64,000 nt of DNA from Mantis religiosa (GCA_030765055.1 CM060953.1:69125647-69189646), one strand, 5' to 3'; numbered from the stretch's first letter, positions 1 through 12,464 are shown. The notes: generated by a model not told the origin, from the sequence alone. Numbers and translations: made by a program.

Positions 1-268
1 CAATATATACGAACCACAACTTAAGAACACTAGGTTTAAGAAATAGAAGATAAAAATAGTAACGGAGCTTCAAGTAATTTACTGAATGTAAATGTAGAAA
101 ATAATACATATTCTTTATCAAGCAATCCAGGCAACTATGTTCAAACGCATTGAAAAGATTTTTATAATTTGTAATATCCAGCGTGTCGTTGAAAACACTT
201 AGAACTTAAGAACTTCATTGAGTACACCGTTCAACAGCACAGTAGTTAAACTAAAACGAATCATAACC

Positions 269-1333
269 TTACCAAGTAGATATCCCTCTAGGGGAGGGGA
301 TCCGCCCCTTCAGCTACCGTGGTGCGGCCGCTGCGGACCCTTAGCACTGTGGTACCTCTGACGTTACTAGAGGACACTCGGGCTGAACATTCAAGTCCCT
401 CCCAAATGAGAGCTGTTCGGTTTGGGTTGGACTCGAGGGGGGGGGGGTATGTTCCCGATAGTTGTTGCAGACCAGGTACCTCCGGCCAGGCTTCGGCCGC
501 CCTGAAGGGGCAGAGGGTTGTCTAAAAGGCCTCGGGTACTAGACAGTCTGGCATACCCTACGTTGAGGACGTCGTGCGTGAACGAACACGCACGTTGTAT
601 GCCAAGATCACTCCTTACCACACCAGCTGGTGAACACACTGGGTCAATATGACCACCGTCTTCCCAGGAGACGGAGGAGCTACCGGCCTCCCCAAGGATG
701 CCCTTGCATGGTAAAGTCCGCCTCTCCTCCTTCATCCCCAATCACCCGAGAGCGCGCGCATGACCTGGAAAAACCTAACCTTAGAAACCAAATTCCATCT
801 GGCCTCTCGCTGCTGGTTCACCCCTCTGCTTGACGGATCGCTAGCGAACGCCCAAAGCAAGGTGGAACGGGCACTGCCCCCCTTTATCGGAGGGACATCC
901 CAGTACCAGGAGCATCAGTAGAGACCAACTGCGCCGTATTCACAACGACACGCAAGCTCGCGCAAACGACTATATATTTTATACCGCACGGGTAAATCCG
1001 CACAGCGGATAGGTATCGTGGCGTGTTACCCTCCGCCTGGGAGAACCCGGGCGACCTGAATCTGCTCTTGGCTGCAGAGCTAGTAGAAGGTGTGCTAGAT
1101 CACCAGGCAGCCCCACCGAGGTTATTCGGTATTCTTACCTGCGGGGTTGATGCGCTAAGTGCCGTATCCACTTCCACCCTTCTGGACTTTGTTGTCGATG
1201 GGGGGGGGCTCTTAGATTCAAGGTATTGCCCCATGGAAAGAGCCTCGGAGTTTTCCATCTCTCCCTGGTTGACAGAGGTCGGATTCTTCAGACTTACGGG
1301 TAGACTTCGTGGTGAAAATTTACCTAGTAGATA
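269..1333. mobile_element. Unclassified GC-rich retroposon, copy 1
   Basis: A GC-rich block of about 1,037 bp (283-1319) sits in AT-rich DNA. It is flanked by a 14-bp direct repeat with one mismatch: ttaccaagtagata at 269-282 and ttacctagtagata at 1320-1333. A flanking repeat of this length is what target-primed reverse transcription leaves behind, so I infer a retroposon. Its first 270 bp and last 270 bp match a second copy at 45393-45928, which lacks about 505 bp of the middle. Short open frames inside show no recognisable domain and look like by-products of GC richness. There is no poly(A) at either end and the strand is undetermined. It could be the 3' part of a LINE of the poly(A)-less type or a SINE-like derivative. 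Confidence is high that it is mobile, low on class. Confidence 0.7.
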
Positions 1334-2630
1334 GTCACGATCACCTTTTATCTTTATAGAAGAAATCGAAACTTGAAAACCTTGTATCAAAGGAGAAACT
1401 CGTATCTAAGAGATATTAAATAGCAGAAACATAATATGCCACTGTTAACCTCCTCTGAAGGACATAAAATATAGACAAGGTTCGTGACATAAAATCAATC
1501 ACAAATGGATATATGGAGAACATGTATTTATAATAACATCAACAACATTATTAACTTTGAAATTTCACCCCATAATGCCATAATGCATTTATCCAATCAG
1601 CTCATAGCAGACAATAGAGATAGCGGAGTTCTCCGTCTTTACTTCAAAGGTTAATATTGCCAAATCAGTAAAAACAGAAGAAAGGAACTTGAGCAACAAC
1701 TGAACGCACCAGAGGGTAACAGAGCTTCTTCCACTTCTTACACTGGTCGCAAGAGAAACGAGGTTTGCAGTCTACCTTCAGCTGAAGATGAAATACATGT
1801 TTACGTAAACGTTCCTAAATAAACTATGTATTTAAATATTTCAATATTCTGCACAGATAGCTGTGAATTAGAATTCATCTTTGTGACTGTAAGAATCATT
1901 ATTAATGCTTGTGATTGAAAAAGCTGCGAACTTTTAAAATAACAAACCAGATTCACTGTGATTTAAAAGTAAACATCTGACGAGGTTTATTCATTAAATA
2001 TTTTCAGTTGTGAATTTACAGCTTTTTGAGCATTGCCTTTATTTACGCATCAACCTACACATATTTGACTGCAAATTAATGTGTCGGACACATTGTCAAC
2101 AAGATAATTTGGTCGAAATGAGTATCAACGACAGTATAATGATACTGATGTTACAGATTCGTAATCATGGACTTGTCATTTCAAATATATGTATCCCTCT
2201 TCAAACAAATATTGGACGATAATTTAAATAAACAAATCTATAACGTGTTTACGCATTCAGAAAAGGATTTAAAATCAGTATACAATCAATATGGACGTGA
2301 TGAACCACTGAATAACGGTGTACACATATGAATGTGATGAACCACTGAATATCGATGTACACAGAAGTTAAGTATTACCGAGTTTCATTGAGTTTATTTC
2401 AGTGAAATTTTATTGTATTTCTCTTTTTTCACATAAACTTGGGATTTATTTTGCCACATTGTGTTCACCAATATTAAAATATGAGTTTACTCTGCTCACG
2501 CGAGTTTCTCAAAATATTCTTACAAGCGTTTAATCTTTTGATCTATTTCAGGTTAACTGAGATAAAAATTGTAATCTATTCTATATAATCTGATGAGCAG
2601 AACAGAATACCCTATAGATTAGACTAGATT
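1334..2630. other. AT-rich interval without recognised gene
   Basis: No frame longer than about 70 codons and no domain seen. A short direct repeat (gtgatgaaccactgaat) occurs at about 2296 and 2336. Confidence 0.5.
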
Positions 2631-2639
2631 TATTGTGCA

Positions 2640-3480
2640 TATTACAAAATTTTACAGTTTACAACCTTGGCTACATTTATTTGTCCTTACCTTGTTGCTA
2701 CCTTGGCTTACATGACACCCTGGTCTTCTGCTGCATACCTCCTTGTTACTAAATTAGTCCCATTCTTCCCCCTCATCTTCCTTTCTTATATTCTTTACAT
2801 TTCTGACACATTTTTGTTATGCTTTCTGCAAGAACTCACCAATACTTCTTACCTTCTTTCCCTACCTTCCCGTTAACATTTTTATAGCTACCATCCTCTT
2901 CTCTACTTTTTACCATTTTTTCTCCCAAACCTTTTTTCTCCACATTGCAAACTCCTCGCATTCTGTTACTTAGTGTTCTATGCTCTTTTTCCCCACACAA
3001 TTCACAAATTTCCTTTACCCTACCCTTTAGCCCTCTTAGAAATATTGTTCTTGTTCTCATCCAAGCTAACCCTTCTCTCTATTGCCTATTGCAGTAATCT
3101 ACATATGCTTCTCCTCCCCAATTTCTTTTTATATGCTTGTAAAATTGTAATGATTTCATATTTTCTAGACTTCCCCATACTTCCTGTCTTTCTATATCTT
3201 CTATTCTGCATTTTACCAATTTACCTACATCGCTTGTATTAATTTCCTCTAATCTCCATATATCTCCCATTCCTATTTTTTCCATAACTCCTCCTATCTC
3301 TGCCCACCAGCTATTTGAGTTTGCTAAACCTTTTTGCAAGTCTTATGCATAACTTCACAGTTTCCCCTTCTCTGGCCAAACACTTATACCAACATTTTAT
3401 TATTCTTTCCATTATTATTCCATTTCTTCTTAGCTTTCCTAATTCTACTAAAGATACTTCTCTAAGCGATATTAAACTAT
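2640..3480 (-). pseudogene. LINE remnant, C-terminal region
   Basis: The minus strand encodes, in broken frames, a tract typical of the C-terminal end of insect non-LTR retrotransposon polyproteins. An open segment from 3339 to 3079 carries a WWAEIGGVMEKIGMGDIW-like stretch followed by CRIEDIERQEVWGSL. A second segment from 3060 continues with a GLKGR tract and a CELCGEKEHRTLSNRM cysteine/histidine stretch resembling the terminal zinc knuckle, with the usual histidine-cysteine end decayed. Stops and frameshifts separate the pieces. No reverse-transcriptase domain lies upstream, so this is a 5'-truncated dead copy. The domain order is seen in the translation; the clade is not determined. Confidence 0.6.
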
Positions 3481-4330
3481 TTTAAGAGCTGGTTGCTAGA
3501 CAATTACTTCAAAATTCAGTTTTATTTGCATGGAAATAAATAAAAGCATAACAACTTTGCATTTCAAAAAAGTTTAATAACTGACGCCTCCTGCAGTGAA
3601 TTTCAGATATGATTCTCGTTATTTTTAAGGAGAGATCAAATTCTTGCTCCCCATTATTAAATGTGTTGCCCATATATCAATTTTACAAATTATTAGACAT
3701 AACTTTATATGATATACTGTAGATTTTCTAAGCTGCCTGAATACCTTTCATACATTATTTTTACTTCTTGATATGTTAAAGAAGATAGGACTAAGTAACT
3801 GTACCATAAGTATATTAACTTCTATTAACTGTACTTGATTTAAAATATTATCAGTCCTCTTGTTAGTATTAAAAAGATCTACAGTAGCACTGAAGGATGA
3901 TTAAATGATATAAACTAAACTATTTAATTTCGATATTGTCTCAAAAACATGAAAGGCTTCACAAAGTAAAAATGTAGCAGACAAACTCGCACCTATTTAA
4001 ATAGTCACTCACTCGCTTCTTCGTTCCTTCGTTAATTCGTTCATTCATTCATTCATTCATTCATTCATTCATTCATTCATTCATTCATTCATTCATTCAG
4101 CATATAACTGAACATACATAAACTGGAACACTTAACACAAAGTGTAGAGAGAAACTTCCCTTAATAAACTATCTACGCCAATTTGTTTTGGAGCTATGAT
4201 GTTCTTCTCCAAAGTCAAATTTACCTTTTATTTATTGAAGCTCTTTAAATGATACATTTTCCACCATTCTATACTGCGGTGAAAGGTCACTTAATTTTGC
4301 TCATATGTTTCTTCATCAGGCCTGAGGATT
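3481..4330. other. AT-rich interval with a microsatellite
   Basis: No gene seen. It contains the ATTC tract listed separately. Confidence 0.5.
4040..4099. repeat. (ATTC)n microsatellite
   Basis: About 14 uninterrupted copies of the tetranucleotide attc, preceded by a degenerate ttcgttc run from about 4015. Confidence 0.95.
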
Positions 4331-4339
4331 TTTTTAAGC

Positions 4340-4410
4340 AAGAAAAGTCGCTCTCTCTCGGATTTGAACTCGCGGCCTCTGGCTAGCATTTTAGTTCAAG
4401 AGAACGGAAG
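4340..4410 (-). repeat. tRNA-like SINE fragment
   Basis: On the minus strand the stretch has a B-box-like element (gagttcaaatccg) and an upstream segment resembling an acceptor/A-box half. No second copy is seen in the window, so it is a weak call. Confidence 0.35.
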
Positions 4411-4860
4411 AAGACCCTTCTCTAAAATTATGTGGAATTTTCAGTACAGAATTGTAAATGCTTTAGCATTATAAAATATATAATTTTGTATAAATAATGA
4501 AGCCATCGTGATAAAACCTCTATACATCAACTTTAAGAGGAAGTTGTAGACTACATAGATGATGCTTTTTAAAAACATTTAGTCTGCTCTTAATACCTTT
4601 AAAATTTAAAAATGGATATACTCTTTGTATAGTAAGGATACAGTTTAACGTAAATGCTGGAATGTCGTATAACATGGCGGGAAAAAAGGGCGGACAATAT
4701 TTTAGAATAAATTTAAAATATTTTAAGTTAATTTATTTCTGTATTTCGTTTTCTAACAGATGGTATGCTGTTGCTTATAAAGCCAAAGAAGAACAGTTAC
4801 ATTCGGTTCTGTATATTAGAAAGTGTGATCTGATATATATATATATATATATTTCTTTTT

Positions 4861-5094
4861 GCAATTTACGTCCTCCAAAATTGAGTCATATCGGACGATG
4901 AATGAAATGGGTGAAATGATGCTCAAATGAGTCCGGGGTCCATGGAGCTTAGAGTTACCCGACATTCGATCGTCAGGATAAGGGAAAACCCAGGAAAAAA
5001 CCTTATCCAGGTAACTCACCCTGACCGAGATTCGAACTCGGGACCTCTGGAACGTGAGGCAGACATGCTACCATCTACGCTACCGAGGTGGGCT
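4861..5094 (-). mobile_element. tRNA-derived SINE, main family (minus)
   Basis: The minus strand starts with a tRNA-like head: an A-box region (ggtagcgtagatggtagc) and a B box (gagttcgaatctcgg). It continues into a body with gagttacctggataagg, a gttttcccttatcctga segment, and an end segment ggaggacgtaaatt. The same body recurs at 24973, 26786, 27364, 36626, 48424 and 59662, which defines the family. A short (TA)n lies just beyond its 3' end at about 4834-4851. Transcription would be by RNA polymerase III from the internal A and B boxes (family knowledge). Confidence 0.85.
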
Positions 5095-6059
5095 AAGTTT
5101 GGGGAATGCAACTCAGAAATCAACTTAATGGTAAATAAGGATAACGCAGGAACACCTTCAGCATATCAACTTAAACACAATGATAGGATTACAAAGTGAC
5201 ACTATGTCACATCGGTTTATCATATTATCGTCATCTCACCCCAGGCAGCGGTAAGATGACAGTATGCCAAGGCTAGCCCGACTAGGAGAATTAACTTCCC
5301 TCGTGCTAACGTTTTATTCCTATTCCCTCTGCATAGTTTCGATTAGCGATTTGGGAAGTCTATATTCATGCAGTTTCCAGTTTATATGGAGGTTAGTTAA
5401 ACTTGTAAAAATGGCACAGTTTGGTGAACTACAAATGCAAAATATAAAATAAGTTCAGAGGATCTATTGACTGATAATAAAATATAAATAAAATGGTGAC
5501 CTGAAATAAATTTTCAGAAGTTTTAAATGAGAATAAATTAAATTATGACTATGAAAATCACAAACAAATCCATGCATTTTAATTATAATTTTCTCAGCCA
5601 GTTCCTCCATGTTCAACATTTTTCTTGGTAGTTGAACTCTCAAACTCAAACTTGACCATTCGGCAACGAGAAAATGATAATTCCTTTATCCGAATTAAGT
5701 TAAAAAACAGTACAACGAGTGCTCATGTATGATACCGAAGCTAATTTCTGTCGGAAAACTTGTATTTTTTACTAAAGCTACGGGCCATTTCAAATATGTC
5801 TGAAATGGATGTACATGTTCACGTGTGTTGGAAAAGTTTAATTACTCTTCATTCACGTGACATCGAAAGAACTTTTAAAGTCTCTTTAATAGGAAGATAT
5901 CTGGGAGGATGTTAAACAACTTAACATCTATGTGCAACGTCATATATAAAAAGGGGTCCTTAACAAGAAATGCTACAAATCTGTCAGCGCATGGAGTGGA
6001 AGATGTTACACATGATAAGGAACCACAGGATGATAAACGAGGTAGTCAAGAGGAAGACA
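5095..6059. other. Interval without recognised gene
   Basis: AT-rich; no frame with a recognisable domain. Confidence 0.5.
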
Positions 6060-6345
6060 GCATGATCAACGTGGCTTCATGTGCGCAACAGCTGAGATCG
6101 AGATGGCGAGGTCGTGTCACCAGAATGCACCACCTCTGATAGACGCAACGAATGACAAATTGGGATCCCAGAATTGAACGTCTAAAGGCAGGGAGACCAA
6201 AGATCATTTGGTCAGATAGCTTCAAAATGATAGCAGGGACATAGTGGTCAACACAAGCTAAGAAAAGAGCTAATGGAGGACACTGGAAGCAGCTACTTAG
6301 ATGCTATAAACTGAAAATGTGCACAACAATGGTGCATGTGTTAAG
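6060..6345 (+). pseudogene. LINE remnant, extreme C-terminus
   Basis: A plus-strand tract reads RSRWRGRVTRM, then after a stop NWDPRIERLKAGRPKIIWSD and STQAKKRANGGHW. This is the familiar tail of endonuclease/reverse-transcriptase LINE proteins of the RTE-like type (WxGHVxRM, then GRPxxRW, then a W-rich end). At least two stop codons interrupt it. The upstream polymerase is absent, consistent with 5' truncation. Confidence 0.6.
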
Positions 6346-9330
6346 TGTATTATTTAAACAGTGACAGTGCTGATAACACGAAATTACGCCCTTACTGGAC
6401 CGCAGTAACTGCACAAGGCTCTTAGGAGTTGCAACCTTAAATACCTTCTCATTTGCTACAATCTGCACAGCAGGGGGCATTTGCCTTCAAGGGATTTACG
6501 GACTTATCTCCAAAATTAAAGGCATAAAGAGAAGACCCAGATAAGGCTACAAGCCATATGCAAACAGGTACTTGACAATATCTGGTTGGAAAACACTTTG
6601 AGGGTGGTGGACACTTTGACGGAGTAACACTCTAGCATCTATGTGGAATGTCCTTTCCTTTGAGTAACTATCTTTGAAATCTGTCCGGCAATGTGCCACA
6701 ATACCTAGAAGATCGTCTGAAAACATCAGAAAGAAATAGAAGTGAAGGTAATCGACCAAGAAAATCTATGTAAAACCCAACGACAAAGTTGCGGTCGGTG
6801 GGAAGCGATACTCCTACCTTCTAAATACCATTCTCACACGTTTCAGTGGAGCTTTTTTGCTTTGAATCACTGCAAGATAATACGGCATATTGCGATATCC
6901 GCAGATAAATGATTAATGTTTGTTCGACTCCATAAAATTTAAGTTCTTGATGGATATATGGCAATTTATTTTCAGCTCACACAACTTACAAGCTACAAAA
7001 CACTGCTAAAATGGGTATACAGGAAATCAGCAGTAAAAAGAGCCTAAAAAACATAAAAGTGATAATATTAAAGTGAGCAAAGGAGTAAAATATAGCCGTC
7101 ATATTTGGAGGTATATGCGTGTGACGTGAGGCAACTAACTTAAAAGGCAATGCAATTTGTCATCTGAGCTATTCATATATCAAGTATCGTGATTTATATT
7201 ATTCGGAAAACGTTCACCAGAGCTAAGTTCACTCTCAGAAGCACCTTTCAACAAATAGTGCATATTTAGTGCTCTTCTTTACCATTTGACTCTGGAAGAC
7301 AGAGAAACTCTTGAACTCTATTTAAAATAGCTCGTATTGAGCTTTGAGTAAAATATCCGTTTGGAGAAATCCCACGCCCTAAAGAATGTAAAACCAAATC
7401 TTTGTTATCTTTATAAAATATCTATTCTTCTAACTGCTATTGCTACAGAAGTTATACCTTCTGCACGATTTGTGTTAATCGAGATAAGCAGTTGCAAAAA
7501 TAGTTGTATTATATATGTCGTTGTAACTACTAGACTCTGTTCTCTCAGTCTCTATTGCATTCGAATATTTTTGTTTCAACAGACATGCATGTGAATAGTT
7601 AGCATAATTAAAATTTCGTACCAGGAAATGACAATCTATGACAAATTTATTTACGCTATTTGACCTTTCTGATAAATTACGAATTATTGTAATAGGATTG
7701 CCAATTCCATTTTTTGACATGCGAGGGAAAACGAAAATGAAAAAACTTAAGAAATTTGACTTTTAGTATCATATACGTATTGTTTTCGTAACCAGGATGC
7801 AATAAAGTTGCCGTGATGAAAGCATTACGTGTAAATATGCGCATATAATTTGTGTTCAAACAGCGCTCAAAATATAATTAACCATTGTCAACTATAATAA
7901 GCAAAACATTTTTCTCGTTTATTGAACCTCAGCTATATACTTGCTAGATAGTGAAGGCTTTAAAACAACATAATGTTAAAGAGTTTATATGTTGTGAAGT
8001 GTACTAAAATATATATGCAAACTTTTCTGCTCACCAATATAAATTGAAAATCTTATGCTGCTATTTTACTATTGGTAAATGAGTCTCTAGTTCCTTTAAG
8101 CATAAAAATACAGGATCTACATAACACTCAAAGCTAAAGATTGAGCTCCAAAACTCTATGAAATTTCCAAGCAGTCGTATACGTATATGTAAACCAAAAA
8201 CGAATGTATTTCATTGCATTTCAATTTACTATTAGTTGTCCCAAAATATAATTGAGGATCAATTTCAAAAATTTGTTTCATGCTTTACATAAAGATATTA
8301 TATTTGAAAAAAAAAACAGAATCAAAGGCTTAAACTTGATTTAATGAATCAATATTTATATAAGCGTTTGCCAATTATTAATACGTTCGATCATCTACAA
8401 ATATTACTACATTAATTAATTTAAAATGTATGATTTAAAATAGAAGATGATCTATATCTTAAAATATATTTATTAACGATACTGTCAATCGTATGTATCA
8501 TATCATATTTTGTCTCGCAGGAGGATTTTACATGTCAAACGGTCTGCTAATATGGGGTTGCCAGTTTTAAACAAAATTAAAAACAATTGAACTGGGATGA
8601 ACATGAACCTAGAACCCTGAGATAGCTAAGTCAGTGCCAAAGCAACAGAGCCACCCACACCAACAATCTCGGGCCAGGAATGATCGTTTAGGAATTTGTA
8701 TCCCTAATTATTCCCAATATCACTAGGTATACTTTGCTGTTTAATAGCAGAAAATCATTTCTATATCACACTTAGTTTTAGTAATGCAGTTATAAACAAT
8801 TTATAGTGGTTTTCTTAGTTTCATTAAGTGGAATTGTTCTGGACAAACTAATTCAGTAAGTTCGTCTTAAATGCACATTTTCACTTAAGGAAAATTTGAA
8901 TATTTAAGTTATTTTACAGGTTTAAACATTCTAATTATTTTACTGAAATATAACTGTCCTTTAATGAGAATATTGTTAGTTTCAGGATAAGCGTAGCTTC
9001 TCGAATATCTTGGAAAATTTTTCCCTAATTATTACCATCTTGCTTTTCTAATGCCTTCTTCGAACGCTTCATTATTCAATGCTCTAGATTTTGGGCCTTC
9101 CCTATAAGGATTGATTACCCAAATGACCGAAAAGAATGGAAATTTGTTATTTACACTCTTATTTGTGTAGATTTGCACTTTCACTTTAGTATTATTGATA
9201 AAATAGTTGATTATTATAGTGGTATTTCTAACGTATTTATTGTGGGTTACTATGATAGGAAGAATTATATGTCGATTAATATGTTAGAGTTATGAGATTC
9301 TTAATGGTTATCTTATATAAGAGGAACATA
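6346..9330. other. Long AT-rich interval without recognised gene
   Basis: Nearly 3 kb with only short chance frames. A minus-strand tRNA-like stretch at about 8590-8680 (B-box-like ggttctaggttc) may be an isolated SINE head. Confidence 0.5.
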
Positions 9331-9332
9331 AA

Positions 9333-9410
9333 TAAGGCTGGCCCCGTAGCTCAGTCAGTGGAGCAGCTGCCTGCCGTGCTAGGTCCCCGGTTCGGTTCCC
9401 GGTGTTTGGG
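9333..9410 (+). repeat. tRNA-derived SINE head
   Basis: A tRNA-like sequence with an A box (gtagctcagtcagtgg) and a B box (ggttcggttcccgg). No body of the main SINE family follows. It abuts decayed mariner sequence directly, so it is truncated. A true tRNA gene is unlikely because no acceptor stem closes. Confidence 0.55.
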
Positions 9411-10416
9411 AATCAACAGTCTTGGAACCTATCGCGCACAAACACGTCTCATGTGTAATTTTTTTGTCACCAACGTGTGGGTGGAACCCTATGAAATGTT
9501 CGGTATTTTAGAAAGTGATCTTAAGGTAATTCGTTGATCTCTCAGAATGGAAGCAGCAGCAGTGTCGATGTTTTCTTCCGTAAGAGCAGTAACTGGTGCA
9601 TCGGGTCAACCTTCCTTTGAAAGTGATTGTCTCCCCTCTTTAAACATTTTAAACCACCCTCGAGCTGTGCTATAGGGAAGAACAGACTCTCCATGTGCCT
9701 CCTGTAGTATTGTGACCTTGTGGGTTCGTGGAATTAAAAGTCCAATTTGCCGAAATTCTAAATCTTCTTTATTTCCGTAGAGATACACTGTTCAATTCTC
9801 ACGTAACAACATTACATCACCTCTACAACACAGTCTTCCAGGGTCGATGACTATGACAAACAGTGACAACTGGTTACATTAGCTCTCCTTACAACAACAC
9901 TCTTGTTACACAACTGTCTTTACAACAACACTCTCAGCTGTTCTCTGCTTACTCACTCTGTTTACAACTTGCAACTCTCAGCTGTTCTCTACTTACTCAC
10001 CCTGTTTACAACTCATCACTTCCTTAAGTACATCCTGATAATTTCTAGATTATTCCAAAAAAAAACAGAACCCGAACAGTCTCTGTCAGTCAAGAAGTAA
10101 TCAGAAATTTCCATTTATCTCAGTTTGTTTGTTTCGGCAGACCCTTATCTGCATGTTATATTTGTCTGCAGGCTCTTGGTTTTCACACTGCCCGCCTATC
10201 AGTTCTTTTTGTGTAAACAAGCCGCGCGATCGTAGATACGATTTCGCGACAATATTGTATAGGCCTCAGCTGAAGATTTGTTGAGACGAAAGCAGAATTT
10301 CAAAGCCGCATATTGTTCCTCGCGTGTTACCTCCATTGCAGCGTTAGACGATACTGAACATATCTGAACTTGCGTGGTTATCACAGGCGGGAACCAGGAG
10401 TACCAACATTGAAACT
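9411..10416 (-). mobile_element. Mariner remnant A, split by a solo LTR
   Basis: Two pieces of one minus-strand mariner, 10252-10416 and 9411-9710, are separated by an LTR. The first piece encodes the transposase start (MEVTREEQYAALKFCF), part of the N-terminal helix-turn-helix region. The second resumes with EAHGESVLPYSTARGWFKMF and then decays. It is collinear with the complete copy at 60473-61747, matching its 5' half. Both terminal inverted repeats and the catalytic domain are missing. At the right end it abuts a LINE fragment; at the left, a SINE head. Confidence 0.8.
9711..10251 (-). mobile_element. Solo LTR (gypsy-type) inside mariner A
   Basis: On the minus strand it runs TGTCGCGAAATC...AAGGTCACA, the TG...CA ends of an LTR. 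The flanking 4 bp are gtat (9707-9710) and atat (10252-10255), a near-perfect TSD. The mariner frame resumes on the other side, proving insertion. The AATAAA signal (as tttatt, 9768-9773) lies 63 bp from the LTR end, as in the LTRs at 20476 and 33101. A 44-bp tandem duplication (9931 and 9975) makes this copy longer. A solo LTR arises by recombination between the two LTRs of a full element (family knowledge). Confidence 0.85.
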
Positions 10417-11300
10417 TCTTCTCCTTCACTCTAAGGGCTAAGCAAAGCTGCCTGTTCAGGCTTAAAACATGTCTGACCATCGTTTTCGTGGTCTTCCCGG
10501 ATGTCTCTTTCCTCTAGGTTTATAGTTTATAACTCTTCTTGCGATCCCATCTCTCGGCATTCTCTCAATATGCTCTCTCCATTCATTTCTATAATTTATT
10601 ATTTTTTTCTTCTAAAGAACTTATTTCTAAATCATCTCTTATTTTTTCATTTGGAATTTTATCTAAAAGAGTACATCCCTTTACTGCTCTTAAAAATCTC
10701 ATTTCGCCAGCCTGTATCTTGTTTTTGTCTGCTTTTGTTAATCTCCATGTTTCAGAACCACAAAGAAAAGCAGTTACAGCCATAACTTTATAAAATTTCA
10801 TCGTGTTTCTTTTCTGGCTTTACGTTTTAGGCTTCTATTTATTAAGACGCATATTTGTTGAAACATTGGTAATTTATTTTTAAAATCATTTTCATATTTA
10901 TAACTGACATATGTTCCCAAATATTTAAAACCCGTAACTTGCTCTAAGATAACATCAATTACTATTTTGGTTCTAACAGTGTCTTTACCTCGAAACACCA
11001 TTGTTTTTGTTTTATTTGTGGAAATTTGGAAATTATAATTCTTACATAGCTTCTGTAAAATATATGCTGCACTTTGCAGCTCGTCTTCAGTTTTACGTAT
11101 ACTTATTTGGTCATCCGCAAATAGCATCGTCTTAAGCGTAAAATTTGGTGCAAGATGAATGCCTCCATTAATCTTAAACATCCACTCTCTAATCAGAATA
11201 TCTATATAAATTATGAATAAGATAGGAGACAAACTGCAACTCTGTCTTACACCTTGATTAACATTGAAACTACCAAGATAATTCCTCATCTTTCCCGCAG
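10417..11300 (-). pseudogene. LINE reverse-transcriptase fragment
   Basis: The minus strand encodes the palm and thumb of a non-LTR reverse transcriptase. In the frame from 11415 it has NQGVRQSCSLSPILFIIYID (the GxxQGxxLSPxLF motif with Q, S in place of Q, G), then LFADDQISI with the catalytic aspartate pair (FADD box), then TKTMVF and FKYLGTYVS. A second frame from 10801 carries the downstream AVTAFLCGSETWRLT and AEMRFLRAVKGC-like region. The tail resembles a GRPRKRW-type end with stops. Frameshifts separate the two. The polymerase fingers and endonuclease are missing upstream of about 11300. It joins mariner A at about 10416. Confidence 0.8.
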
Positions 11301-11991
11301 TCTGGAAGTGTGAATGAGAGTGTGAATGTGTGTGTGATGTAATGATTAAAACCGAATGAATAGCAGTTAACACCTTCGGTATGTTCCAACGGAGAACGGC
11401 CGCCGATATGACCATTGGAGTTAACGGCGGTATATAAATAGAACAAATAAAAATAATAACAAATTCATAATATTTTTTTCAAATTAGGAAAGTGATAATT
11501 AAATGCTACTGACAGGGATATTCGATTTTTAGAATAAATTTTAAGAATGATTTTAACCTTCGCGCATGTTTCTCATTTTTTCTATAGTTTATCTGACTGA
11601 GAGGATTTTATTTTATCTACTGTCTTAAAACCAGGCTTAATGGAATCATGGAAATAAAGGAACTGATAAAAAGTTTTCTCCGGTTAAGATAGATATGACA
11701 TAATGCAATGCATTGCATACTATCACTTACCGCAGGAACTTGGATCGCTTATTATGATGCAACCTTACGCTCATGCCCGATGTCACCAACAGATGTTAGA
11801 CTTAACACGAGTTTATCAATAGTTAAAGCAAAATTTTCATTTCACCAACAAGTGTTAGCGTAGCAATCGTGTTAAACCTCTTATTAAACTACCAAGCCAA
11901 ATTTCTGATGTTAAGTCCTTAAAAATTTCAAATAATCAAGACGGCAAGCATGATTTTACCTGTTGATGTCGATTGGCTATATTTAAACCCG

Positions 11992-12160
11992 TCTAAATGG
12001 CTTTCGTAATAGAGTACGACCTATGAGGAGAAATGATTTTGAGGAGCTATCCGAAGAAAATTTTTTACGGAGGTATAGACTGTCGAAACATGTTGCTATG
12101 AAGGTTACTGCGGAAGTACAAGAGAGGTTAGAACATGCATCGAAAGGAATATGACAATCT
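11992..12160 (+). pseudogene. Harbinger (HARBI1-like) transposase N-terminal fragment
   Basis: A plus-strand tract reads MRRNDFEELSEENFLRRYRLSKHVAM, matching the family pattern near the start of HARBI1-type transposases (RxxDxFExLxxxxFxxRYRLSK). An upstream MAFVIEYDL-like start lies in another frame, so a frameshift separates them. A stop follows GLEHASKG-like residues and the catalytic core is missing. Recognition is from memory of the family pattern. Confidence 0.5.
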
Positions 12161-12230
12161 TGCATTTGCTTCAAGTATTAATAAGTTTGCGATTTTATAA
12201 TTCACTAAATTATGTGGATAATACAGTGTC

Positions 12231-12464
12231 CACCTCCCGTCTTGAAACGTTCAAGTCACTTGTCTCTCGCACCTCGTTTTAAATTTACGTAATACTGACG
12301 AATTTGTTTGGTGCTTGTAGTAGTGACACATGCATTTGAATTAAATTCGTTTCCAGTATTTTCCCCGTGACATCTTTCTCTTTTACGGTCACCAGATCCA
12401 TCCACTTATTTTCTACGATATCTTTACACTTCGTCACCAATTCAATTAACAATTCTTTCTCCAT
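12231..12464 (-). pseudogene. Myb/SANT-like protein fragment of Harbinger element
   Basis: From an ATG at 12464 the minus strand reads MEKELLIELVTKCKDIVENK, then DLVTVKEKD and later an NLKRGARDK-like end. This is the pattern of the Myb/SANT-like DNA-binding protein found in insect Harbinger elements (ExEILxELVxKYKxIIENKKTDxVxxKEK...LKxxYxNLKR). A frameshift or stop breaks it in the second half. In such elements this protein helps bring the transposase to the element ends (family knowledge). Confidence 0.55.

Noticed and set aside
391..1390. Frames of 96-116 codons in the GC-rich block
   Set aside because: They overlap in several frames on both strands, carry no domain, and are not kept in the second copy.
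4020..4099. CRISPR-like array
   Set aside because: The units are a contiguous tetranucleotide microsatellite without spacers.
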